Below are positions 6,992 to 14,037 of a stretch of 33,046 nucleotides of DNA, piece after piece (positions within the stretch are counted from its first letter, which is position 1; each line of letters opens with the position of its first letter). A program made the position numbers and the translations under genes. The notes beneath the pieces are model-generated. The model saw nothing but the letters and a program-made list of their open reading frames with translations. It did not search any database and was not told the DNA's origin. The DNA is taken from the NCBI GenBank assembly GCA_938011245.1, contig CALLUJ010000126.1, forward strand, positions 1 to 33,046, in the 5' to 3' direction. Source of the DNA: an uncultured Aquimarina sp. (GTDB lineage: Bacteria; Bacteroidota; Bacteroidia; Flavobacteriales; Flavobacteriaceae).

Positions 6992-9007
6992 TTACTCTTT
7001 AGAGGTTACTCCTTGTTCTATATTGGCTTCTGCCATTATTTCATTGTTAGTTCCCTCTTCAAGTTCACTAGGTTTTTCTTCTTTAGCCTGTTCTTTTTTA
7101 TACTCAATTTCAGTAAGAATATTATTAATTATAATATCAATCTCATCTGTAATACGTTTAAAGTTCCCATCTAACAATACTTCCAAATCTTCACCCTCAA
7201 TTTTCAATGGTATTTCCTTTTTTACTTGGTCTGTACGTTTATCTACTTTTATATGTCCTCTAAATACTTTTTGATCTATTTCTTCTCCAAAATTATCTGA
7301 AATAACCCCTACGAATTCCCCTTGAGATAATTGGGATATCGTAGATACTGGTATTACGTAATCCATGCTCTCGTTAATACTATATGAGGTGGTATTTGTA
7401 TCTACAGAAAGGTTTTTTAATTTTTGCTTTTTCTTTCCAAAAATTTCCTGAAGTTTTTGAGCTGTTCCACTCCTAACGGATCCACTAAAAACATTACCTA
7501 TAATATTAAAAATGGTTTCTGCTACTTTATCTCCATAATCTCTTTTTAGCTGTTCTAAGTCTTGTGCTCCAATAGTAGTAGATACTTTATTGGAACGTGC
7601 TGTAGCAATTAAGTTATCTAGCCCCATAAAATACATAGTAGGCAACTCATCTATAATTACAGAACAAGGAAGCTTATCTTTTTTATTAACTTCTTTTATT
7701 AATTGTGTGGATATAAGACCTAAGGCTGGCGAATTAGTAGTTTGCGTAGAGGGCGAGTTCGCCAAAATCATTATTTGTGGATCTTCTGGATTATTAATGT
7801 TAAGAGAAGCATTTAACTCTGGATACACATTGTTTCCCATAACCCAAAATAACTCTTTAGTAGCTAATTGGGATAACGGTATACGGGCCGAAGCAGTTTG
7901 TCCCGATAATTGCTCAAAAGCTTCTTTTGCTAAAGCATCAGCAAAGGGAGTCATAAAAAAACGTAACTGCGGCATGGTCTCAAAAACCTTGAAGACTTTT
8001 TCATCTGAACATGAAGCCAATGTTATTGCATGTGGCAGTGTACAAAATTCTCCGTTTTTATATAATTTTAAAAAATAAATACAACAAGCAAAATAAGAAA
8101 TGGCTGATTGAGCAAAAAAATCTTTTTTAGTAATCCATTCTTTATTTAGATTATACAATACAGTTTGTGAAGCTTCAATAGCATCCGAATTCTTTTTTAA
8201 TAACTTAGGATCTATTGGATTTACAAAATCTGAATATTCAATCTCATCTAAAGATATTACTGAAAATTTAGGCTCTTTTTTATAACTCTTTTTATAATAT
8301 TCAAAAAAAGCATAAGTCTCCTTAGCTAAGGATGGAAACTTAAAATCGTACACCATCATAGAAAAACTTTTCATAAGATGTTGCCTTATATATTCTTCTA
8401 TTACAGAATAGGATTTACCAGAACCTGGTGTACCCAATACCATTGTAGCTCTAAAAGGATTAACCACATTAATATACCCATTTTGGGTTTTTAGGTTTAC
8501 CGAATAAGGGTTTTCCTTATATTTTTGTTCTTGTTTAAATACCTGATTCTTTTTATTAAACTCGTCCTTATTAGAGTAGAAATTAAAGTGCCTTCTAATA
8601 GCTAAAAAACTCCACAAAGCTATAAAAAAAGACCCTAAAGACAGTGTTGCATTCAAAAACAAGTTGACTTTAAACACCCCGCTTAAGCCTAGTAACAATG
8701 CACTCGTTAAAAAAAAAGCAGTGTATTTTGACAATTTCCCATCGCCTTCTGCTTTTTTCTTTACACTTATTCCAAAGCTACTTATAATTACCACTAGTAA
8801 GCCTCCTAATCTCATAAGTAAAGATTGACCTAATATTGGAAACGCTTCAAATAGCTTTACGATAATCATACTAGAATATTCATGATAAATCCCATAACTA
8901 TAAAAAACCTCAAAAAAACTCTTGTAGGTATCCAATAGCAATATCACAAAAACACCTATTAAAGGAATTTTAATTATCGTATCTATTTTAAATTTATCGT
9001 TACTCAT
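6992..9007 (-). CDS. Type IV coupling protein (VirD4/TraG-TraD family ATPase)
   Basis: A 671-residue inner-membrane ATPase that would hand the relaxase-DNA complex to the channel. The first 138 residues contain about four membrane segments (roughly 13-30, 46-80, 96-114, 118-137). Walker A is GTPGSGKS with K198, and Walker B is VIIDELP at about 450, followed by the TraD-type YFMGLDNLIATARSNKVS region and the GAQDLEQL motif. The C-terminus (about 640-671) is Glu-rich, a common position for substrate recruitment. It is the first gene of the minus-strand cluster, with a 537-base gap upstream. It plays the part of MobC/TraG coupling proteins in other Bacteroidota elements, but no relaxase partner is visible in this window. 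Confidence 0.88.
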   Translation of the reverse strand: MSNDKFKIDTIIKIPLIGVFVILLLDTYKSFFEVFYSYGIYHEYSSMIIVKLFEAFPILGQSLLMRLGGLLVVIISSFGISVKKKAEGDGKLSKYTAFFLTSALLLGLSGVFKVNLFLNATLSLGSFFIALWSFLAIRRHFNFYSNKDEFNKKNQVFKQEQKYKENPYSVNLKTQNGYINVVNPFRATMVLGTPGSGKSYSVIEEYIRQHLMKSFSMMVYDFKFPSLAKETYAFFEYYKKSYKKEPKFSVISLDEIEYSDFVNPIDPKLLKKNSDAIEASQTVLYNLNKEWITKKDFFAQSAISYFACCIYFLKLYKNGEFCTLPHAITLASCSDEKVFKVFETMPQLRFFMTPFADALAKEAFEQLSGQTASARIPLSQLATKELFWVMGNNVYPELNASLNINNPEDPQIMILANSPSTQTTNSPALGLISTQLIKEVNKKDKLPCSVIIDELPTMYFMGLDNLIATARSNKVSTTIGAQDLEQLKRDYGDKVAETIFNIIGNVFSGSVRSGTAQKLQEIFGKKKQKLKNLSVDTNTTSYSINESMDYVIPVSTISQLSQGEFVGVISDNFGEEIDQKVFRGHIKVDKRTDQVKKEIPLKIEGEDLEVLLDGNFKRITDEIDIIINNILTEIEYKKEQAKEEKPSELEEGTNNEIMAEANIEQGVTSKE

Positions 9008-9544
9008 CTTTCTATGGTTTTTTTAAAAAACAGTTTAAGATGATATTACCCTATAACAAAAATGATTTTTTACAGATTTATACGATTTTATACAAAGCTG
9101 TATTTCGTCAACATTTTTTCAAACAAACCTTTTATGATCATTTTATAATTATTATAGATACATATTAGCTCCTCTTTTATATTAAAAGATAGATGTAATA
9201 AAAAATTCTAGTTTTTCATCATGCTTCATGCTTCTTTCAACTAAAACAAAACTAGCTAAACAACTATTATCATTAGAATTGCAAAACCTATTTTATAGAC
9301 TCTAGCATGCGATTTACTAGTTAATTTCCTTTATCAAAACATCAAACTATAGGGTTATTTTATTTTGGGTTGTTTTTAAATAAAAAACTAAAAATGTATA
9401 TCCGTTATTAGTTATTGTTAGCATATCATACTGCGCTTCTTTTAGTGTTTCATTTAGTTATTTCGTAAAAACAAACATTTTATGGGGTGCTGAAACCTGT
9501 CCAGCATAATGAATTAGTTATTACAGATTTTCAAAAACTCAACT
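9008..9544. other. Intergenic region between the divergent coupling protein and cargo genes
   Basis: This 537-base, very AT-rich stretch contains no convincing gene. It should hold the promoter for the conjugation operon (leftward) and for the first cargo gene (rightward). At 9071-9100 three 10-base units start with TAC (TACAGATTTA, TACGATTTTA, TACAAAGCTG), a helical-turn spacing. At 9397-9419 lies an ATATCCGT...TTAGTTAT element that recurs before the caspase-like gene. No origin of transfer could be recognised, though this would be a reasonable place for one. Confidence 0.4.
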
Positions 9545-10066
9545 ATGAAAAATAAAATACTTTTTACCATAATCTTACTCTTTTCAATAGCTAGTAATTC
9601 TCAAAACACAGCGGATCTTTCTTTTTGGAAAGTAAAAACAAAAAGCAAAGGGATCTTTGTTGGTATCTCCCAAAATAAAAGTGATACCAAAACCATAGTT
9701 CAAAACTTAGAGTTTCAAATGCAAGGGACTAAATATAAAATTATTGCCAAAGATGTTATTCATATTAACTTAAAACCAAATCTAAAAAAGCAGGTGTACA
9801 ATGCCTTTGAGAGCGATCATCCTAGTTTAAAATATAAATACATTAGTGAAATTGAATTAATATCACTCCAATATGTAAAAGGAAATAATTTTGACATGGC
9901 CATCAAATTTTATAAAAGCGTTAGCCTTGAAAAATATATCCCTAAAATTAATGAGCATCTTAAAAACCTATACAATAGGTATGGTGAACTACTATTTTCG
10001 AAAAACGAAAGTATTCTTATTATAGAACATTCCGATGAATACACTTCAGGAATAAGTGCCAATTAA
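9545..10066 (+). CDS. Secreted protein of unknown function
   Basis: A 173-residue protein with a clear signal peptide (basic MKNK, hydrophobic 5-16 ILFTIILLFSIA, cleavage near SNS-QN). The mature part begins with Trp-containing DLSFWKVKTK and alternates beta-like and helical stretches (KPNLKKQVYNAFESD, YISEIELISLQYVKG). Near 115-140 it has an amphipathic segment with aromatic residues, FDMAIKFYKSVSLEKY. No catalytic motif or family is recognised. It is the first of four plus-strand genes that stand between the conjugation operon and the chromosomal queA, and it ends 27 bases before the next gene, which suggests co-transcription. Confidence 0.6.
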   Translation: MKNKILFTIILLFSIASNSQNTADLSFWKVKTKSKGIFVGISQNKSDTKTIVQNLEFQMQGTKYKIIAKDVIHINLKPNLKKQVYNAFESDHPSLKYKYISEIELISLQYVKGNNFDMAIKFYKSVSLEKYIPKINEHLKNLYNRYGELLFSKNESILIIEHSDEYTSGISAN

Positions 10067-10093
10067 AATACATTTTATAAATACTATAGCTTT

Positions 10094-10984
10094 ATGACTC
10101 CAGACAACAAATCCTCAGAACCATTACTAACAAACATTAAACAAAAGAATCGTAGTAAAATTACTACTACTCCCGAAACATCTTTTAAAGCTGCTGACAA
10201 ATCTAAAAAAACAAGTAACGAAGAGGTTGCAAATAATAAGAAAGCATCTCTTTCTAAAAATACAACTCCTCAAAACTCTACTCAAAATAGTACAGAAGAA
10301 AAAAACGAAACATCTTTTAAAGCTGTTGACAAATCTAAAAAAACAAGCAACGAAGAGGTTCCAAATAATAAAAAAGCATCTCTTTCTAACAATACAACTC
10401 CTCAAAACTCTACTCAAGATAGTAAAGAAGAAAAAAAATCTAGCACTTTAGACGTCATTAAAATGGGGGTTAATTCTGCTGTGAATTTTATGTCAAAGTC
10501 CAACCCCAAAGTTAATGCTGCGGCTACTTTTTTATTAGTTGGTGCAGTTGCCACATTTTTTCCTCTATCTGGCGTTGCCATTCTGGCAATTGCTGCTTTG
10601 GCTGCTACTACTGCTTTGGTAATATCTAAAAACAAAAATATTATTAACAAAGCAAGAGAAAATGAAATTTCTAGACCTCCAACAATCCAAAAAAATCAAA
10701 AACCTGAACTTGAAAATATAAATAGTCCAAAAATTGAACACAAAAAAGAGACTTCCTTAAAAACTAAAACAGAAGATACTAAAAAAGTAACAGATAAAAT
10801 TATTAATGATAAAAAGGTAGATCCACTTAAAATTAAACCCACAATATCAAAAAGTAAACCTAACAAAAAAGTTGATTTTACTAAAATGGCTGAACTGCAA
10901 ATTAAATCTAATGGAAAACAGCAATTGAAAACCGCTATCCACAAAACCAGAACATCCAATAAAGCTATAAAAATGAAAGCTTAA
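10094..10984 (+). CDS. Lys/Ser/Thr-rich repeat protein with a hydrophobic hairpin, unknown function
   Basis: A 296-residue, strongly basic and mostly disordered protein. Residues 28-115 are two nearly identical 44-residue units, each beginning ETSFKA. A hydrophobic hairpin follows at about 140-178 (AAATFLLVGAVATFFPLSG, then VAILAIAALAATTALVI), which could span or insert in the membrane. The last 120 residues are again Lys-rich and end in a basic tail. No signal peptide precedes the hairpin. I recognise no family. Build (disordered repeats, hydrophobic hairpin, basic tail) would fit a membrane-active or secreted effector as well as a structural membrane anchor, and the sequence does not decide between these. 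It follows the secreted protein by 27 bases. Confidence 0.6.
   Translation: MTPDNKSSEPLLTNIKQKNRSKITTTPETSFKAADKSKKTSNEEVANNKKASLSKNTTPQNSTQNSTEEKNETSFKAVDKSKKTSNEEVPNNKKASLSNNTTPQNSTQDSKEEKKSSTLDVIKMGVNSAVNFMSKSNPKVNAAATFLLVGAVATFFPLSGVAILAIAALAATTALVISKNKNIINKARENEISRPPTIQKNQKPELENINSPKIEHKKETSLKTKTEDTKKVTDKIINDKKVDPLKIKPTISKSKPNKKVDFTKMAELQIKSNGKQQLKTAIHKTRTSNKAIKMKA
10175..10438 (+). repeat. Two tandem 132-base coding repeats
   Basis: Unit 1 spans 10175-10306 and unit 2 spans 10307-10438, both starting GAAACATCTTTTAAAGCTG. I count about 8 differences over 132 bases, so the duplication is recent. The unit is 44 codons long, which keeps the host gene in frame. The copy number could vary between strains by slippage or recombination. 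Confidence 0.9.
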
Positions 10985-11041
10985 TTATTGAAATATCGAA
11001 CAAAAAGCATAGGGTCTTGTGCTTTAAAAATGTTTCAATAA
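10985..11041 (+). other. Long imperfect stem-loop between two cargo genes
   Basis: The outer stem pairs TTATTGAAA (10985-10993) with TTTCAATAA (11033-11041). An inner stem pairs AAAGCA (11004-11009) with TGCTTT (11020-11025) around a 10-base loop. It fills most of the gap between the repeat protein and the PH-domain gene and ends 22 bases before that start codon. No T-run follows, so a simple terminator is unlikely. It may act on the mRNA, for example by limiting downstream translation. Confidence 0.45.
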
Positions 11042-11063
11042 CAACATCTTTATTTTCAAAACA

Positions 11064-11516
11064 ATGCAAAACTTAAACAACAGTCAACCAACATTAGATA
11101 AAGAAACCATATGGCAAGGAAGTCCTTCTCAGTGGAATAATCTTTATTTCTATATTATATGTATCCCCTTAACGCTAGCTTTTGGTCTAGGGATTTTGTT
11201 AGCTGTATGGAGATACCTAGCAACACAGACTCATATTTATAAAATAGATAATCAACGTATTACAGAAAAAAAAGGTGTTTTTTCTGTGGTAACACACGAA
11301 ACTGAACTTTTCCGTATTAGAGATTTAAGAGTTGAAGAACCTTTTTCTATTAGAATTTTTGGCCTAGCAAATATTATATTGGATACTACAGATAAATCTC
11401 ATCCAATATTAACTATTAAAGGAATCAAAAATGCTAACGACATTAAAGAAAGCTTACGCAACTCCATAGAAAAACAACGCTACATTAAAGGGGTTCGCGA
11501 AGTCGATTATCATTAA
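11064..11516 (+). CDS. Membrane protein with bacterial PH domain (bPH_2/DUF304)
   Basis: A 150-residue protein in the YdbS/YdbT-like family. The short N-terminus (EIWQGSPSQW-like: ETIWQGSPSQWNN) leads into one long or two short membrane segments at about 27-52. A PH-like beta domain follows, with family hallmarks: HIYKIDNQRITEKKGVF, then TELFRIRDLRVEEP, then FGLANIILDT. Such domains are common membrane-associated modules in bacteria and their molecular role is mostly unknown. It follows a long stem-loop after the repeat protein and is separated from the caspase-like gene by 168 bases. The domain call is confident; what it does in this cluster is unknown. Confidence 0.8.
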   Translation: MQNLNNSQPTLDKETIWQGSPSQWNNLYFYIICIPLTLAFGLGILLAVWRYLATQTHIYKIDNQRITEKKGVFSVVTHETELFRIRDLRVEEPFSIRIFGLANIILDTTDKSHPILTIKGIKNANDIKESLRNSIEKQRYIKGVREVDYH

Positions 11517-11684
11517 AAACCGATATATTTCTTCTAAAAAACACTATTTAATCTTATTAATTATTGAATATCCGTAATCATTAATAGTTATCTGTTGCAG
11601 CATCACATCTGTTGCTTTCTCAATATAATGAGCCTCTAAAACCTGTCTACCGACAGGCAGGTAAGCTAAGGGTTACGCATAGTT
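11517..11684. other. Leader region of the caspase-like gene with inverted repeat
   Basis: An inverted repeat at 11642-11657 pairs CCTGTC with GACAGG around TACC, with a following CAGGT that repeats the arm. At 11567-11590 is an ATATCCGT...TAGTTAT element that also occurs before the first cargo gene (9397-9414). Both sites are followed some 60-80 bases later by an AACCTGTC motif (9495 and 11640). This may be a shared leader or a small dispersed repeat. Confidence 0.4.
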
Positions 11685-12491
11685 ATGATGAATAGCGGAT
11701 ATACAAATATTAATTATTACTTTAACTATTCTCAAATGGAAATAAGAAAAACAGTCTTTATTATTAACACTTCAAATAATAATAGTATAAGTACCACGAT
11801 AGCTAAGATTTTAAAAGAATACATTACTTACCTCCAAAAACCTTATGGTGGTTATTGGACTAATGATGAAATTTGTATTTTGAAAAATGCTAGTATGGAA
11901 GAATTTTATAATTGTATCCATGCTATAACAGACTGTGCCTATTGTAATTTCATTATTTTTGCTCCTCATTCAAAAAAAGAAAATAGTTTTATCCTTAACC
12001 ATTACGAACAAGACAAGCCTATTTTTATAGAAGTACTAAAAAAAAGTTTTCAAAAAGGGATATTTATCATAGAAAACACTTCTGAAGAACAACTTAATAC
12101 AATTACTAAAATAGACAACAAAGAAAACTGTACCATAAAAGAATCTATGTATGCTATGATTCTAAATCGTTTTGAGTGTAAGACTTTATACAATTCAAAA
12201 AACGAAGAAATTCCTAATCAAATTATCCAAATTAACAGCTCTGCTAGTTTGGGTAACGAAATTGATTGTGTCTTTTCTTATCTATTTCTGAAAGAAGCCG
12301 TAGCAACAGTTAAAGAAAAAATAACCACCACCAATTTTTATGAATCTTTTAGTTTTATTAGAGTGCCACATCTTTTCAATCAAGTAACTAAACATTTTAA
12401 AAACAATAGATCACTTAAAAATAACATTAGCATTAATCATCCCGAGTATATAAACGAAACCAATGGTGTTATTTTTACGATAATTGCTTAA
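11685..12491 (+). CDS. Degenerate caspase-like (peptidase C14 fold) protein lacking the catalytic Cys
   Basis: A 268-residue protein. From M18 on it follows the layout of stand-alone bacterial caspase-family proteins: EIRKTVFIIN strand, then KPYGGYWTNDEICIL (residues 52-66, a diagnostic segment), then FIIFAPHSK, where H95 sits at the place of the catalytic His normally seen as GHG. About 38 residues later the expected D-C-C/A-C-R motif is replaced by IIENTSEE (129-135) without Cys. Later landmarks are recognisable but eroded: INSSASLGNEIDCVFSYLFL (183-202) in place of the substrate-pocket segment, and a terminal NHPEY...FTIIA. It is therefore likely a pseudoprotease, or an enzyme with changed chemistry. 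M1 or M18 (11736) may be the start. It is the last cargo gene; no partner domain is fused to it. Confidence 0.65.
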   Translation: MMNSGYTNINYYFNYSQMEIRKTVFIINTSNNNSISTTIAKILKEYITYLQKPYGGYWTNDEICILKNASMEEFYNCIHAITDCAYCNFIIFAPHSKKENSFILNHYEQDKPIFIEVLKKSFQKGIFIIENTSEEQLNTITKIDNKENCTIKESMYAMILNRFECKTLYNSKNEEIPNQIIQINSSASLGNEIDCVFSYLFLKEAVATVKEKITTTNFYESFSFIRVPHLFNQVTKHFKNNRSLKNNISINHPEYINETNGVIFTIIA

Positions 12492-12635
12492 TTATGTTTT
12501 TCACAATAGGCATTAAATAATTTAATAACTTCTTAAATTTTGATGTTTTCTTGGATTGAGTTCAATGGTTACCCCCCTAACTCTATCTACAAGAACTCCG
12601 TATATTTCCCATACTATAAAATGTATTTACACAAC

Positions 12636-12674
12636 AAAAAAATCCAACAAATTAAGGTTTTGTTGGATTTTTTG
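12636..12674. terminator. Bidirectional rho-independent terminator
   Basis: AATCCAACAAA (12641-12651) pairs with TTTGTTGGATT (12659-12669), loop of 7 bases. T-runs follow on the plus strand (12668-12673) and on the minus strand (complement of A12634-12640). It serves both the leftward queA and the rightward cargo genes and is a natural border between the accessory and chromosomal regions. Confidence 0.85.
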
Positions 12675-12716
12675 AATATTACTATTATTTATACAATTAT
12701 TTTTTTCACTTTTAAG

Positions 12717-13766
12717 CTAAATAATTAACATTGCATCTCCATAGCTGTAAAACTTGTACTTCTCTTTAACCGCTTCATCATAAGCGCGCTTCATTAAATC
12801 GTGACCTGCAAAGGCTGAAACCATCATTAACAATGTAGATTTTGGTGTATGGAAGTTAGTAATCATGCAATTGGCTATACTAAAATCGTGAGGAGGAAAG
12901 ATAAATTTATTAGTCCACCCAGAAAATTCATTTAATGTATTTTGAGAAGACACAGCACTTTCCAAAGTTCTCATTACTGTAGTTCCAACAGCGCAAATCC
13001 TTCTTTTTTCGTTAATTGCTGTATTTACTACATTTACTGCATCCGATGTAATTTCTGCTTGTTCACTATCCATTTTATGCTTAGATAAATCTTCTACCTC
13101 TACTGGACTAAAGGTTCCTAAACCAACATGTAATGTAACCTCCGCAAAGTTAACTCCTTTAATTTCTAACCGTTTTAGTAAATGTTTAGAAAAATGCAAA
13201 CCTGCTGTAGGTGCTGCAACAGCTCCTTCATTTTTTGCATAAATAGTTTGATATCGATCTTGATCTGAAGGTTCTACTTCTCTTTTTATATATTTAGGAA
13301 GTGGTGTTTCTCCTAATTCTTTTAACTTAGCTCTAAACTCCTCGTAGGAACCATCATACAAAAAGCGCAATGTACGCCCTCTGGATGTTGTATTATCTAT
13401 CACTTCTGCTACTAGACTTTCATCGTTTCCAAAGTACAATTTATTTCCAATACGAATTTTACGAGCTGGGTCTACTAATACATCCCATAAACGTGTTTCG
13501 GGATTAAGCTCTCGTAATAAAAACACTTCTATTCGAGCTCCTGTTTTCTCTTTATTTCCAAATAAACGAGCAGGAAATACCTTCGTATTATTCAACACCA
13601 TAACATCATCTTCTTTAAAGTAATCAATTAAGTCTTTAAAGTATTTATGTTCAATAGTATTTTCTTTTCGATTCAGAACCATCAAACGAGATTCATCTCT
13701 GTGTTCCGATGGATATTCTGCTAGTAACTCTTCTGGTAATTCAAAATCGAAATGTGATAACTTCAT
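12717..13766 (-). CDS. queA: tRNA preQ1(34) S-adenosylmethionine ribosyltransferase-isomerase QueA
   Basis: QueA transfers and isomerises the ribosyl part of S-adenosylmethionine onto 7-aminomethyl-7-deazaguanine in the wobble position of certain tRNAs, making epoxyqueuosine. The protein shows the family pattern: [18 protein letters not shown] at the start, [29 protein letters not shown], and [10 protein letters not shown]. The open frame extends to 13793, but a TATATTTG promoter box at 13791-13798 overlaps that ATG. I therefore place the start at 13766 (MKLSHF), which gives 349 residues, the usual length. Upstream TTG at 13820-13822 (complement) completes the promoter with a 21-base spacer. 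The gene is monocistronic and ends 43 bases before a bidirectional terminator. Confidence 0.95.
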   Translation of the reverse strand: MKLSHFDFELPEELLAEYPSEHRDESRLMVLNRKENTIEHKYFKDLIDYFKEDDVMVLNNTKVFPARLFGNKEKTGARIEVFLLRELNPETRLWDVLVDPARKIRIGNKLYFGNDESLVAEVIDNTTSRGRTLRFLYDGSYEEFRAKLKELGETPLPKYIKREVEPSDQDRYQTIYAKNEGAVAAPTAGLHFSKHLLKRLEIKGVNFAEVTLHVGLGTFSPVEVEDLSKHKMDSEQAEITSDAVNVVNTAINEKRRICAVGTTVMRTLESAVSSQNTLNEFSGWTNKFIFPPHDFSIANCMITNFHTPKSTLLMMVSAFAGHDLMKRAYDEAVKEKYKFYSYGDAMLII

Positions 13767-13790
13767 AGGTTTGATGTTTTTTAAGAACGG

Positions 13791-13822
13791 CAAATATACA
13801 ATCTGAGGATAGGGGTTGTCAA
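13791..13822 (-). promoter_or_regulatory. Bacteroidota-type promoter of queA
   Basis: On the minus strand, TTG (complement of 13820-13822), 21 bases, then TATATTTG (complement of 13791-13798), matching TTG...TAnnTTTG. Transcription would begin near 13785, about 20 bases before the ATG at 13766. Confidence 0.7.
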
Positions 13823-13937
13823 GTCTTTATCTATTTATTTTACGAAACTAATTTAACAAACAACATGTATTCTGTTTTTCAATTAGCTTAAATTGTTTAG
13901 TGTATTTAATCTAGTTATATAAAGTTTAAATAATCAT

Positions 13938-13972
13938 AAAAAAAGAGTGCCCAATCTAGATTGTGACACTCT
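13938..13972 (-). terminator. Terminator of the astacin-type protease gene
   Basis: AGAGTG (13944-13949) pairs with CACTCT (13967-13972), and the interior contains AATCTAGATT, itself self-complementary. Read on the minus strand, the stem is followed by a run of T (complement of A13938-13944). It lies 66 bases beyond the protease stop. Confidence 0.75.
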
Positions 13973-14037
13973 CAATTAATACTACATCAAGCTACAAAAG
14001 CTCAATTCAAGACTTATACACTTAACATAATATTAGA

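Larger units (their letters stand above)
771..9007 (-). mobile_element. Conjugative transfer (type IV secretion) gene cluster, Bacteroidota type, partial
   Basis: Eight closely spaced minus-strand genes form one probable operon: coupling protein, M23 peptidase, TraM, TraG/VirB4, TraN and three small proteins. The coupling protein, VirB4-type ATPase and VirB9/VirB10-type scaffold proteins together identify a conjugation machine of an integrative conjugative element or plasmid. No relaxase, TraJ, TraK, integrase or origin of transfer could be recognised here. The left end is bounded by an IS1595 element at 764 and the right end is unclear, possibly near 12,500 where chromosomal genes begin. Gene order in transcription (peptidase, M, G, N) differs from the G-J-K-M-N order of CTnDOT-like elements. 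Confidence 0.75.

Noticed and set aside
7590-8078. 162-codon plus-strand frame opposite the coupling protein
   Set aside because: It is a mirror of the conserved coupling-protein frame, without any domain or start signal.
9071-9110. Iteron-like 10-base TAC units
   Set aside because: Only three imperfect units in AT-rich DNA and no replication gene nearby; kept as a note in the gap description rather than claimed as an origin.
10127-10417. Minus-strand frame with repeated Cys/Phe-rich sequence
   Set aside because: It is the reverse of the Lys/Ser-rich tandem repeat; the repetitive look comes from the sense gene.
12540-12728. Open frame of 62 codons on the plus strand after the caspase-like gene
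   Set aside because: It runs through the terminator hairpin and overlaps the queA stop; composition is that of AT-rich noncoding DNA.
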